Shown here: piece after piece, positions 43,482 to 53,465 of the stretch
Layout: each line of letters opens with the position of its first letter
Position numbering within the stretch: position 1 is the first letter of the stretch
Source of the DNA: Legionella_C sp048541585
Lineage (GTDB): Bacteria > Pseudomonadota > Gammaproteobacteria > Legionellales > Legionellaceae
Assembly: GCF_048541585.1 (NCBI RefSeq)
Contig: NZ_CP183303.1
Span: 620,001-684,000, forward strand
Length of the DNA: 64,000 bases
Reading direction: 5' to 3'
Program-made: the position numbers and the translations under genes
Notes under the pieces: generated by a model
The model's input: the letters and a program-made list of their open reading frames with translations, nothing else
Database searches by the model: none
Told to the model about the DNA's origin: nothing

Positions 43482-45557
43482 TTAACTCTGTAAAAATTGT
43501 TCAAATTGGCCTAACCAGCGTTGAGCAATTAGTTTAGCTGTTTCTGGCGCGTGGGCTATTAAATGATTGCTGCAGCGAGCTACCTCGGGTAAAAGGACAT
43601 TATCTCTGGAAAGATTTGCAACTTTAAACTGGCGATAGCCAGTTTGTCTTGTTCCTAAAAATTCTCCTGCCCCTCGAAGCTGTAAATCTTTTTCAGCAAT
43701 AATAAAACCATCTGAGGTGGTGCGCATGGTTTGTAAGCGTTCGGTACCTAGTTCTGAAAGAGGTGATTGATAGAGTAATAAGCAATATGATTGATTATTA
43801 CCTCGGCCTACTCGGCCTCTTAATTGATGAAGTTGCGAGAGTCCTAAACGTTCTGCATTTTCAATAATCATAAGGCTAGCGTTAGGAACATCTACTCCGA
43901 CTTCAATGACTGTAGTCGCGACAAGTAAATCTAACTCTCTAGTTTTGAATGCACACATAATAGCTTCTTTTTCAAGCGCTTTCATTTTTCCATGTACTAA
44001 ACCTACACGGATATTAGGTAATTGTTCTTGCAATGTTTTAGCAGTTAAACTGGCAGCGGTACATTGTAATTTCTCAGATTCTTCAATGAGTGTACAAACC
44101 CAATAAGCTTGCATTCCTTTAGCAATGGCAGTTTGAAGTCGCTCTATAATAAGCTCCCGCTTAGCTTGATTGATAACGGCAGTATGAACAGGAACCCGGC
44201 CTGGAGGTAGAGTATCAATAATAGAAATATCTAAATGAGCAAATTGGGTCATCGCTAAAGTACGTGGAATAGGCGTTGCAGTCATTAATAATTGATGAGG
44301 CATTAATTGTTCTTGTTGGCCTTTTTGTTGTAACAGTAAACGCTGTTCTACGCCAAAGCGATGTTGTTCATCAATAATAATTAAACCTAGTCGATTAAAT
44401 TCAACCCCTTCTTGAAATAAAGCATGTGTACCGATGACAATATGACATTGATCGGTAGTTAAATGGGTTAAAATTTCTCGTTTTTCTTTTGCCCTCATTT
44501 TTCCACTTAAGCGTACACAGGAAAGCCCTAGAGGCGAAAACCATTTTTGAAAATTAATCGCATGCTGCTCACTTAATAAATCAGTCGGGACCATTAGCGC
44601 AACTTGATAGCCTTCTGAAATAGCTTGCAACGCAGCTATTGCTGCTACAGTCGTTTTTCCGCAGCCTACATCACCTTGAATTAATCTAAGCATTGGTTTA
44701 TTTTTTTTTAAATCTTGTTTAATTTCCTCAGTGACACGTAGTTGAGCTTGAGTTAAGGAAAAAGGGAGTTGGTGAAGAAAGCGATTATATAAAGATTCAT
44801 CTAATGTAAAAGGAGGCGCATAGAATTGACTGCGGTAAAGCCTTGCAAATTGCATGCTTAAACGTTGCGCAAGTAACTCATCAAAGCTCATTCTTTGTAG
44901 CGCAGGATGAGTACCCTCTTCAAGTGTGTTCATTGTTGTATCAGGTGGTGGATTATGAACGAAGTTGATGGCTTGTGCTAGAGAAGGAAAATTATAGCCT
45001 TTTAATTGATTATCAGTTAGCCACTCTAGTTCTGTTAATGCAGATTGATAATTAGTTAAAGTCATTTTAATTAATTGGCGAATACGACTTTGGGTTAGGC
45101 CTTCCGTAGTTGGATAAATGGGAGTTAAGGTTTCATCGACTGTAATATCTTGCTCATTTTCTAAAATTCGATATTCTGGATGAATCATTTCAAATTGATT
45201 AGCAAATTCGCGTACTTCACCAAAAGCACGTAACCAAGTGTTGGTTTTAAGTGTCGCTATTTGTTGTTTATTAAAATGAAAAAAACGCAACCGTAAAATA
45301 GCACTTGTTTTATCTTGTACGTAACAATAAAGCATCATGCGCTTGCCGTATTTAATTTCTATTTTGCAAATTTGTCCTACAATGACACAATATTCATTTG
45401 GACGTAAATCTTGGATAGGTGTAATCCGTGTTCTGTCTTGATAACGGTAAGGAAGATGAAATAGAAGATCACCAACTGTTTTAATACCGCATCGGCTAAG
45501 TTTCTCAGCTAAAGCAGGCCCAATACCCGGTAATGTTTCACAAGATTGTAACAGCAC
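43482..45557 (-). CDS. recG: ATP-dependent DNA helicase RecG
   Basis: Rescues stalled replication forks and processes branched DNA. 691 residues, the family length. N-terminal wedge (OB fold) domain, starting with LPGIGPALAEKLSRCGIKT (HhH-like) and LFHLPYRYQDRT; helicase motifs: Walker A GDVGCGKTT, DEQHRFG (DExH), TATPIPRTLAM (motif III), VGRGNNQSYCLLLY region (motif VI, QLRGRVGR). GTG start at 45557. It is convergent with the adhesin and divergent from the AI-2E-type gene. Confidence 0.97.
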   Translation of the reverse strand: MLLQSCETLPGIGPALAEKLSRCGIKTVGDLLFHLPYRYQDRTRITPIQDLRPNEYCVIVGQICKIEIKYGKRMMLYCYVQDKTSAILRLRFFHFNKQQIATLKTNTWLRAFGEVREFANQFEMIHPEYRILENEQDITVDETLTPIYPTTEGLTQSRIRQLIKMTLTNYQSALTELEWLTDNQLKGYNFPSLAQAINFVHNPPPDTTMNTLEEGTHPALQRMSFDELLAQRLSMQFARLYRSQFYAPPFTLDESLYNRFLHQLPFSLTQAQLRVTEEIKQDLKKNKPMLRLIQGDVGCGKTTVAAIAALQAISEGYQVALMVPTDLLSEQHAINFQKWFSPLGLSCVRLSGKMRAKEKREILTHLTTDQCHIVIGTHALFQEGVEFNRLGLIIIDEQHRFGVEQRLLLQQKGQQEQLMPHQLLMTATPIPRTLAMTQFAHLDISIIDTLPPGRVPVHTAVINQAKRELIIERLQTAIAKGMQAYWVCTLIEESEKLQCTAASLTAKTLQEQLPNIRVGLVHGKMKALEKEAIMCAFKTRELDLLVATTVIEVGVDVPNASLMIIENAERLGLSQLHQLRGRVGRGNNQSYCLLLYQSPLSELGTERLQTMRTTSDGFIIAEKDLQLRGAGEFLGTRQTGYRQFKVANLSRDNVLLPEVARCSNHLIAHAPETAKLIAQRWLGQFEQFLQS

Positions 45558-45748
45558 GGTATGATAAATAAGTTAAAAGAAGAATAATAGCAGGAAACTC
45601 AGCAGAGGCGCTAGATGAGAGGCTTTGCAAATAACTTACTTAACGTGAAATAGAGACGTAAGCAAGAAAAATGAGAATATTATATTCAAAGTGAGACTAT
45701 AGTTATTAAAATTTTTTACCTATAGTCCTAAAAGAAGGAAGCTAAGGA

Positions 45749-46813
45749 ATGAATCGTGTTGTAAGTTTTGCCGCTGGAATGATTTTAGTTTACCTGATTG
45801 GGTATTTGTTAATTGTTGGCCGTGGTTTAATTATTCCATTGGTTATCGCTATTTTTATCTGGCATCTGCTTAATACCATTAGTTCTTCGATAAAGCATAT
45901 GCCTGTTATTGGAATACGTTTGCCTACTTGGCTTAGAATGGTACTTGCCTTATTAATAGTTGGGATTTTAATCAGTATTTTAGTTAATATTATTTCTAAT
46001 AATATTATGGAGGTGGTTGATGTTGCACCGCACTATCAAGACAATTTAATGAATATTTTTAGAAGTATTGATAGTTTCTTTCAAATCAAAACATTAGCAC
46101 GATTTAATAGTTTTATAAAAAATCTTAATGTACAGAACTTATTAGTTGATATTTATTCGGTATTTACTACCATTACAGGATCAACTGTTCTTATCACTTT
46201 ATATGCTTTGTTTTTATTTATAGAACAACATTTTTTAAGACAAAAAATGGATGCTTTATTTACGCAAACTGACCATCGAGAGTTAGTAGATAATATAGTT
46301 AATCATATAGTCCAGGATACACAAACTTATTTAGGATTAAAAACTTTTCTAAGTTTAATTACAGCCCTTGCTAGTTGGATATTAATGAAAATTGTGGGAC
46401 TTGATTTCGCTGAATTCTGGGCATTACTTATCTTTTTTCTCAATTTTATTCCTAACATAGGCGCTATTATTGGAATTATTTTCCCCTCTTTACTGGCCAT
46501 CTTGCAATTTTATAATTGGCTACCATTTCTTATTATTTCTTTTGGTTTTATTTTTATTCATTTTGTAATTGGTAATCTAGTTGAGCCTAGATATTTAGGT
46601 AAATCACTTAATTTAAGTCCGTTAATAATTTTATTTTCCTTAGCATTTTGGGGGGAAATTTGGGGGATTTTAGGAATGTTCTTGGCTGTACCAATTACCG
46701 TCATGATGATGATTGTGTTTGCGCATTTTAAAGCGACGAGGCCTATAGCTATCATTTTGTCGCAAGACGGTTATGTTAAAAAAGCGTATGAAAAATTACC
46801 AGTTGAAGAGTAA
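45749..46813 (+). CDS. AI-2E family (PerM/YdgG-type) membrane protein
   Basis: 354 residues, about eight membrane segments in the family arrangement: paired N-terminal helices, a large loop (NIMEVVDVAPHYQDNLMNIF), then the C-terminal group FWALLIFFLNFIPNIGAIIG and EPRYLGKSLNLSPLIILFSL, with WGILGMFLAVPITV at the end. These motifs are diagnostic for PF01594. Members export autoinducer-2, sodium/proton or unknown substrates, so the substrate here cannot be given. AAGGAAG precedes the ATG. Confidence 0.88.
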   Translation: MNRVVSFAAGMILVYLIGYLLIVGRGLIIPLVIAIFIWHLLNTISSSIKHMPVIGIRLPTWLRMVLALLIVGILISILVNIISNNIMEVVDVAPHYQDNLMNIFRSIDSFFQIKTLARFNSFIKNLNVQNLLVDIYSVFTTITGSTVLITLYALFLFIEQHFLRQKMDALFTQTDHRELVDNIVNHIVQDTQTYLGLKTFLSLITALASWILMKIVGLDFAEFWALLIFFLNFIPNIGAIIGIIFPSLLAILQFYNWLPFLIISFGFIFIHFVIGNLVEPRYLGKSLNLSPLIILFSLAFWGEIWGILGMFLAVPITVMMMIVFAHFKATRPIAIILSQDGYVKKAYEKLPVEE

Positions 46814-46866
46814 AGTATAAAATTTAGCGCTTAAAATTTAGAGGATGAAGGGCTTTGACTATAGCG

Positions 46867-46992
46867 TATAGCGTTACTCACTAAGTTTTAGACAAGGCGC
46901 AAGTGAAGGAGGCGAAGGAGTGTACACCGAAGTACATGACTTAAGCTGTAAGAGCTTGCAACAAAGTATAAAGCTTAGTGGGTGATGCTATA
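46867..46992. repeat. MITE/REP-like element, family C (126 bp)
   Basis: TATAGCGTTACTCACTAAG (46867-46885) and CTTAGTGGGTGATGCTATA (46974-46992) are inverted copies. The core contains GTGTACACCGAAGTACATGAC, similar to the core of family B. A second copy with matching ends lies at 61908-62034. Confidence 0.7.
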
Positions 46993-47087
46993 GACAGTTT
47001 TTAGCTTAGACAGCAGACATCAGCAAAAGCTTTGCTTCTGGCATGAAAAAGAGCATAATAGTTGCCTTTTGATGAACGAAAAATCTA

Positions 47088-48848
47088 ATGAAGCAGATTG
47101 TAGAACAATTACTTATTGATGTCTTAATTAAGCTTAAAGCGCAAGGTATTTTAGCAGAAGATCATAACATTGAGGTTAAGGTTGAGCGAGCAAAAGATAC
47201 CAATCATGGTGATTTTGCTACTAATTTAGCATTAATGCTAGCTAAACCCTGTCAAAAACCGCCCAGACAGATGGCTGATTTAATTGTGGGCGCATTAGAT
47301 CCTCATCCAGAAATTACCCGTATAGAAATAGCTGGACCAGGATTTATTAATTTCTTTCTTAATAATGATGTTTTGCAAAAAGTTATTGCCACTGTTCTAA
47401 CAGAAAAGGACAATTTCGGCCGTTCTAATCTTGGCCAAAATAAAAAAATAATTCTTGAGTTTGTTTCAGCTAATCCAACTGGGCCTCTTCACGTTGGTCA
47501 CGGGCGCGGTGCTGCCTTTGGTGCAACTTTAGCAAATATTTTAAGAGCAGCAGGGTTTAAGGTACATTGTGAATACTATGTTAATGATGCTGGCCGGCAG
47601 ATGGATATTTTAGCTGTAAGTGTATGGCTTCGCTATCTTGAACTTGCAGGTAGCCAGTTAATATTTCCAGTTAATGGTTACCGCGGTGATTATGTTTGGG
47701 CTATTGCTAAAGATTGTTTAACAATGTATAGCCAGCAATATGTTTATCCTTGGTCTGATATTACTGAAGGCTTGCCGCCTGATGAGACAGACGGTGGCGA
47801 TAAAGAAATTTATATTGATGCTCTTATTGCCCGTATGAAAAGTCTACTAGGTACAGCAAGCTTTAATTTATTTCATCAGCAAGCACTAGATTCAGTACTT
47901 ACTGATATTAAAAATGATTTAGATGAATTTGGTGTTCATTTTGATTGCTGGTTTTCAGAACGCTCTTTATTAGAAGGTAAAGCGCTTGAAAAGAGTATCA
48001 ATGATTTAAAAGCAGCAGGACACACGTATGAAAAAGATGGGGCAGTGTGGTTTAAAGCCATTGCATTTGGTGATGAAAAAGACCGCGTATTGATTCGTGC
48101 TAATGGCCAAACTACCTATTTTGCTTCAGATGCTGCTTATCATTGGGATAAATATAATCGTGGCTTTGAACGAGTAATTGATATTTTCGGGGCTGATCAT
48201 CACGGTTATGTTTCACGTATTCGAGCTGCTGTTACAGCGTTAGGTCATGACGAACGAGCCTTAGATGTTTTACTCGTTCAATTTGCGATCTTATATCGTG
48301 GTGGCGAGCGTATGCAAATGTCAACACGTAGCGGATCATTTGTGACTCTAAGAGAGTTACGTGAAGAAGTCGGTAATGATGCAGCACGTTTTTTTTATGT
48401 CATACGTAAACCTGAACAACATATGGATTTTGATTTAGATTTAGCAAAATCAAAATCCAATGAAAATCCAGTTTACTATATACAGTATGCGCATGCGCGA
48501 ATATGCAGTGTTTTACGTCAATTACAAGAACGACAATATACATTAAATATAGAACAAGGATTACAATCTATTGCAGAACTGACTGAACCTCATGAAATAA
48601 CTTTATTGACTTTACTAACTCGTTATCCAGAAATAATTAATTTAGCAGCGGTAAATAGCGAGCCACATCAGCTTGCTTATTATTTACGTGAATTAGCTAA
48701 TGGACTACATAGCTATTACAATGCAATAATTTTATTATGTGAAAGTGAATCACTACGTAATGCTCGTATGTGTCTGCTAAGTGCAGTACGGCAAGTATTA
48801 AGAAATGGATTGCAATTATTAGGTGTTTCAACCCCTGAGAGTATGTGA
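47088..48848 (+). CDS. argS: Arginyl-tRNA synthetase
   Basis: Class I synthetase. 586 residues. N-terminal Add-1 domain, then the HIGH signature as HVGHGRG in NPTGPLHVGHGRGAAFG, and the KMSKS equivalent MSTRSG (QMSTRSGSFVTLREL), the normal degenerate form in ArgRS. The C-terminal helical DALR anticodon domain includes YYIQYAHARICSVLRQL. The stop overlaps the start of the SPOR gene by one base (TGATG). Confidence 0.97.
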   Translation: MKQIVEQLLIDVLIKLKAQGILAEDHNIEVKVERAKDTNHGDFATNLALMLAKPCQKPPRQMADLIVGALDPHPEITRIEIAGPGFINFFLNNDVLQKVIATVLTEKDNFGRSNLGQNKKIILEFVSANPTGPLHVGHGRGAAFGATLANILRAAGFKVHCEYYVNDAGRQMDILAVSVWLRYLELAGSQLIFPVNGYRGDYVWAIAKDCLTMYSQQYVYPWSDITEGLPPDETDGGDKEIYIDALIARMKSLLGTASFNLFHQQALDSVLTDIKNDLDEFGVHFDCWFSERSLLEGKALEKSINDLKAAGHTYEKDGAVWFKAIAFGDEKDRVLIRANGQTTYFASDAAYHWDKYNRGFERVIDIFGADHHGYVSRIRAAVTALGHDERALDVLLVQFAILYRGGERMQMSTRSGSFVTLRELREEVGNDAARFFYVIRKPEQHMDFDLDLAKSKSNENPVYYIQYAHARICSVLRQLQERQYTLNIEQGLQSIAELTEPHEITLLTLLTRYPEIINLAAVNSEPHQLAYYLRELANGLHSYYNAIILLCESESLRNARMCLLSAVRQVLRNGLQLLGVSTPESM

Positions 48849-49603
48849 TGGCAAAGGATTATGTTAAAAAGGGATCAGTTAAAGAGCGTCGTAATGTTCC
48901 GAAACAATTAATAGCATTATTAGCTTCTTTTTTATGTGGCTATCTTACAGCGACTATTTTTGATTTTACCAGTTTTACAAGCTGGGTTAATAGCTATTTA
49001 GCTAATAACAACAAGGAAATAACAACTGAGAAAAAGAAAATTGCTAAACAGCCAGTTATTAAACCAAAATTTGAATTTTATACGCTATTAGCTAAGGACA
49101 ATTCACCACCTATTACAATAGCGAATCGGCCTATAGTAGCAAATGCTAAGTCTCAGCAAGGCGCAGTCTCCCAAATAACACCAGGTATAGCTACTCAAGG
49201 TGCAATACAAGGAGCAAATAATAGTACACAAATACAAGCTACTGCAAAGCAAAAATTCGTGAATAATTCTTTAGCACTTCTACCTAGTCAAGCTTCTACC
49301 TTGAGTCATCAAGGTGCACCAATAGCTGATGGTAAAATTACTGCCTCTGCTACTACGCGCGCTAAAGAAGCATTTTTAATTCAAATTGCAGCCTTTAATA
49401 AACGCCAAGATGCTGAAAATTTAAAAGCAGCTTTGGTATTACGTGGCTTTGATGTGGCAATTTCACCTATTTATAAAAACAATATTAATTGGTTTCGGGT
49501 AATTGTTGGGCCTTTTCCTACTCGTGCTGAAGCTGAAAAAGCACAGGTTGCTATGACAAGGAGTGAGCATATGAAAGGTATGATTCGAAAAATTGATGTT
49601 TGA
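48848..49603 (+). CDS. SPOR-domain membrane protein
   Basis: 251 residues. One N-terminal membrane anchor (LIALLASFLCGYLTATIFDF, about residues 21-40), a long flexible Q/A/T-rich linker, and a C-terminal SPOR domain (about 175-250; FLIQIAAFNKRQDAENLKAA, then WFRVIVGPFPTRAEAEKAQ). SPOR domains bind denuded septal glycan, so a role in cell division or peptidoglycan-associated complexes (FtsN-like) is likely. In Legionella and relatives argS is followed by such an ftsN-like gene. ATG at 48848 chosen (one-base overlap with argS). Confidence 0.87.
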   Translation: MAKDYVKKGSVKERRNVPKQLIALLASFLCGYLTATIFDFTSFTSWVNSYLANNNKEITTEKKKIAKQPVIKPKFEFYTLLAKDNSPPITIANRPIVANAKSQQGAVSQITPGIATQGAIQGANNSTQIQATAKQKFVNNSLALLPSQASTLSHQGAPIADGKITASATTRAKEAFLIQIAAFNKRQDAENLKAALVLRGFDVAISPIYKNNINWFRVIVGPFPTRAEAEKAQVAMTRSEHMKGMIRKIDV

Positions 49604-49802
49604 GCTAACTTATAATTTTTAAGTTTAAATTCTTTTCTCTATAAGCTACTAAGTTCTACTTTATAAATCAATTTAATTAACGATTTTTCAAAAGCTTAAG
49701 TAGCTTAAAAAGCCAACTATGTAACAACGGTTCTTTTGTCTAGCAATTAAATAGTAACTAATTTAAAATAGAGCATTTTTTATTCAGCTGTCCTTCCTTC
49801 AT

Positions 49803-52688
49803 ATGAAAAAAATAACTATCTTTCAGGAGTCTTTGCTAGTTTCTGGTATTATGTGTTTTGATAGTTGTGGTAATACAATTCAAAGCCTACTTCATGCTTG
49901 TATTAATGAGTGTATTGAAAAAAAAATGCTTCCTGCAGATGCAGAGTTCATTGTCGATGCAGAGCCTAATGGTTTAGGTATCCATCGCTTAACAATTTCT
50001 ATCGAAAGTGAGGCAGTTGATTTTTCTCCACCAAAAAATTTCCATGATGAACTTTTAGCTAAAATTAAAGAAGATATAATTTTTGACGTCATTGATGGTC
50101 AGGGCGAACAACAAGATAGCAAACATAAAAAAGCTAATTGGATAAATATATTAATCAATTTAATTGCTATAGGGTTAATTATTACTTTGGCATTTGTTTT
50201 TCCTCCTTCAATTTTATTGACTGCTAGTTTAACTATACTGTCTTTTCTTACCACAGCCTTTACTGCGCGTGAGTATCTGCTTAATTTTTTTCGTAACTTA
50301 CGTACCAGAAAATTAGCCAATATGCCTACTACTATTAGCCTTGGCTGGTTTTTATCTTTAGCGCATACTATTTTTCATAGTGTGGCGATGCCTTTAGCTA
50401 TTAGTTTTTCTATGGTTTTTATGAGTTTTATCATGCCAATTATATTAATAACCTGTATTAATGGTATGGATGAAATTAAACGCCTTGTTCTAGAAAAATC
50501 TAAAAAGGTTCAATTAAAAGGAATAAAGGCTTTATTTCCACAAATGTCTGAAAGATACCATTGTTATCAATTATCGCAGGCTCAATTAGAAATTTTATCG
50601 CATAGATTAGACATGCTTCTTAAAAGTAAAAATCAAAATTCTTCTCAGTCTATTTCTTTAAATGATATAGATGACAATGTAATTTTCATTCAGGAAATAT
50701 TAAATACTGCAGCAACACAAGAGAAACAACGAAATTTACTACGAAAAGGTATGCTTATTGAGATTCAACCTGGTGAGTGCTTTCCTGTTGACTGTATTTT
50801 AGTTCAAGGTAATACAATTATTGATGCATCTCTTCTAACTGGTGAGTCACAACAAAGTAAGCAACTTTGGCAAAATATTCCTGCAGGAGCTATTAATCTT
50901 GGCCAAAAAGTAACAGTTTATGCCACCAAGAATACTTATAATAGCACTGTTAATAGTCTATTGTTTCGTTCAAATCGTCCTAGAAATACTGCTACTTCAG
51001 AAGCAATACCTCAATTTGCTTATATTTATATGGCGTTAGTTGGTGCAGGAATGGTTGCAGCTATCTTTGCTCCCATAGCTTTTAGTGTTATGGCTACTGC
51101 TTTAATTTTACCAAATGTGATTGGTATTTTATTTTCAGTATGTCCTTGCACCATCGCAATCGCTCATCAATTGCCAAAGTTAATCAGTGTTCATCATCGC
51201 AGTAGTAAGGGTATTCATCTACGTGATGAAAGCTTAGCAGTTGGCCAGACAGATGAAATACATACTATTGTATTTGATAAAACAGGGACATTAACTACCG
51301 GTAATTCTTTAGTAGAATCATCTGATATTGCGCTTAATTCACCACTATGGCAAAGAATTTATTTGTTGGAAAAATTACATGGAAGAGGTCATCTCCTAGC
51401 TCGGGCAATTCAAAATTATTATGAAGCAAATGCAAATAATCAACTTCTCTTTGATGAAGTCAAAGAGCATAAACTAGATGAGCAAAATCGTGGCTTAACT
51501 GCTCGAGTGCAAGAAAAATTAATTCAAATTGGAAGTGCTGAATATCTAAAAAATAATAATATTATTCTTCCTGAACTCGATAAAACCAAAATTGCCCAAG
51601 GTTTTTCAGCTGTTTACGTCGCAGAAGATGGTATTTATAAGGGCGCTATCTATATTAAACATGAAGTAAGAAAAGGGATTATTGAAGCACTCTCTCGTCT
51701 AAAGAATGAAGGAAAAAAAATCATCATGTTAACTGGTGATAATCTTTTATCGGCTAGAGGGTTTAATAAACAAATTAATTCTATTTTTGCTGAGGAAGAT
51801 ATTCATGTAGGTCAAACGCCGCAGGATAAAGAGGATTTTCTAAGAAAAATTATGGATAACCCTGGCGTTAATCCTAAGGGAGTATGGTTTGTAGGCGACG
51901 GTTTAAATGATGCTCCGTGCTGTCGAATCGTTTCGGAAAAAGGTGGTGTGAGTTGCGCAATGGACTCCAGTGATAAAACTGCATTTTTTACTGATATTTG
52001 TTTGAATGGCTCATTAAATTATTTATTCAAACATAATAAGTTAAACCGCTCTTTACAGCAAAATACTATCCAAAACCAAGGAATTTTAATTTATAGCACC
52101 ATTGCCTCCCTAGCTTTTATTATTAGTTTTTCTATAGCAGGGATTGCTGTTTCACCATTAATTTCTATGACTATTATGTTATCAACAACACTGTTTGTTT
52201 TATTTAATTCTTATCGAACACAGCTAACAATTGACAATGCTCTTGATGAGGCTATTTCATGGCCTAAAAAACTATTAGGCTCAAATCTCTCTATTGGACT
52301 GTTATTAGGGGCAAGCGCTTTAATCATTGGCAGTGTGTTAGCTGCAACCATTGCCACAGGTGGTTTAGCATTACCAATTATTACGTTTACAACGGCTATC
52401 ACAGCTTTCAGCAGCGTTTGTACTTTATCAGCCATAGGCTTATTTAGCGCATTTGTCTTGTTATTATCAACTACTTTGTTATTTAAAAAGAATAATCCAA
52501 TCACAAATACATTAAGTTTAAATACTGACCAACGAGTTAATTCTAATTCATCGATATCCACTAAGCCACTTATTAAAGAGGAAGTAAGTAATACCAAGTT
52601 CTTGCTTAGCCAGAACCTTAAAAAAACTGCTAGCCAAGAACAAGAAATAAATGAGGATGTAAGGCCGAGTAGCTTTATTTTTAGTTAG
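49803..52688 (+). CDS. Atypical P1B-type ATPase with degenerate HMA domain and extra C-terminal helices
   Basis: 961 residues. The catalytic motifs of P-type ATPases are intact: TGES (346-349), DKTGT with phosphorylated Asp492, and GDGLNDAP (Asp699, Asp703). The transmembrane ion motif SVCPCT (Cys447, Cys449) marks a heavy-metal P1B pump. Oddities: the N-terminal HMA-like start GIMCFDSCGNTIQ has CxxxC (Cys18, Cys22) instead of CxxC; the nucleotide-domain HP dipeptide is replaced by His530-Leu531 in HGRGHLLARAI; and about 260 residues after the last standard motif add extra hydrophobic segments and a soluble tail ending with EQEINED. Transported ion unknown; copper is only an inference. The tail resembles Dot/Icm E-block signals. 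Confidence 0.8.
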   Translation: MKKITIFQESLLVSGIMCFDSCGNTIQSLLHACINECIEKKMLPADAEFIVDAEPNGLGIHRLTISIESEAVDFSPPKNFHDELLAKIKEDIIFDVIDGQGEQQDSKHKKANWINILINLIAIGLIITLAFVFPPSILLTASLTILSFLTTAFTAREYLLNFFRNLRTRKLANMPTTISLGWFLSLAHTIFHSVAMPLAISFSMVFMSFIMPIILITCINGMDEIKRLVLEKSKKVQLKGIKALFPQMSERYHCYQLSQAQLEILSHRLDMLLKSKNQNSSQSISLNDIDDNVIFIQEILNTAATQEKQRNLLRKGMLIEIQPGECFPVDCILVQGNTIIDASLLTGESQQSKQLWQNIPAGAINLGQKVTVYATKNTYNSTVNSLLFRSNRPRNTATSEAIPQFAYIYMALVGAGMVAAIFAPIAFSVMATALILPNVIGILFSVCPCTIAIAHQLPKLISVHHRSSKGIHLRDESLAVGQTDEIHTIVFDKTGTLTTGNSLVESSDIALNSPLWQRIYLLEKLHGRGHLLARAIQNYYEANANNQLLFDEVKEHKLDEQNRGLTARVQEKLIQIGSAEYLKNNNIILPELDKTKIAQGFSAVYVAEDGIYKGAIYIKHEVRKGIIEALSRLKNEGKKIIMLTGDNLLSARGFNKQINSIFAEEDIHVGQTPQDKEDFLRKIMDNPGVNPKGVWFVGDGLNDAPCCRIVSEKGGVSCAMDSSDKTAFFTDICLNGSLNYLFKHNKLNRSLQQNTIQNQGILIYSTIASLAFIISFSIAGIAVSPLISMTIMLSTTLFVLFNSYRTQLTIDNALDEAISWPKKLLGSNLSIGLLLGASALIIGSVLAATIATGGLALPIITFTTAITAFSSVCTLSAIGLFSAFVLLLSTTLLFKKNNPITNTLSLNTDQRVNSNSSISTKPLIKEEVSNTKFLLSQNLKKTASQEQEINEDVRPSSFIFS

Positions 52689-52745
52689 GGTGCCTTGTTA
52701 AGTTTAAAAGTTAACTAAAATTTAATTTTATAGTTAAATGACTAG

Positions 52746-53084
52746 TTAACGTTTTACACATACTTTAACATCCATAGCATTTTTAATAGCATGGGGTTTA
52801 CTTACACTGACTGAAACTTGATTTAGCTTAAATTCTTTTTTAATTAAATTTGCAACACTATCAGCAACCGTTTCAATTAAATTAAAAGAATTGGATTCAA
52901 CAAAAGTAGTCACTAATTCTGCTAACTTAGCATAATCAATTGTTTTATTAATATCATCAGCACAGTTAACAAAATCTGAGGGAATAGAAATATTTAAGAG
53001 TAAGCGCTGTATAATTCGCTTTTCCCACGTATGTATGCCGATTTTGGTAGCTATAGTAAGGCCTGTGATTTCAAGGCTATCCAT
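52746..53084 (-). CDS. folB: Dihydroneopterin aldolase
   Basis: Folate pathway: converts 7,8-dihydroneopterin to 6-hydroxymethyl-7,8-dihydropterin and glycolaldehyde. 112 residues with the tunnelling-fold pattern SLEITGLTIATKIGIHTWEK, NKTIDYAKLAELV and FNLIETVADSVANLI, and C-terminal VSVSKPHAI. The catalytic Lys equivalent and Glu (IETVAD) are in place. A single gene; the neighbouring folK is not seen here. Confidence 0.92.
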   Translation of the reverse strand: MDSLEITGLTIATKIGIHTWEKRIIQRLLLNISIPSDFVNCADDINKTIDYAKLAELVTTFVESNSFNLIETVADSVANLIKKEFKLNQVSVSVSKPHAIKNAMDVKVCVKR

Positions 53085-53174
53085 TCAAGGTATCCTTTTA
53101 AAAATTAAAGTAGATGTCTAATAGCAAGTTTTAGTTGACAAAATAATAAGCAAAAAGAAGTCGCTTGTATGACT

Positions 53175-53200
53175 ATTAATTAATCATTCGATTAATTAAT
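53175..53200. promoter_or_regulatory. 26-bp perfect palindrome between folB and a divergent gene
   Basis: ATTAATTAATC (53175-53185) and GATTAATTAAT (53190-53200) are exact inverted copies separated by ATTC. It lies in the intergenic region upstream of both divergent genes and may be an operator; no regulator is suggested by the sequence. Confidence 0.35.
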
Positions 53201-53465
53201 AGAGTTCTTACGTAACCCGCATTTTTTGCTGCATGGCAAGTATCTATCAAGTGCTCTTTTATTCTAACGCTGCTTTTTGCAATGCTTACATCTTGTCCTA
53301 AGATAAAATTTATGATTATTGTTAGAGCTATAAGTACGGTCATAAATTTAACTTGCTACTGTAGTTAAATTAGCATAAATATAATAGCAAAAATATAAAA
53401 GCTTTAAACCTGCCAGATTGATGGTTGCTTCAGTAAAGTTTTAACAAATTACTTAAAATGGATTT

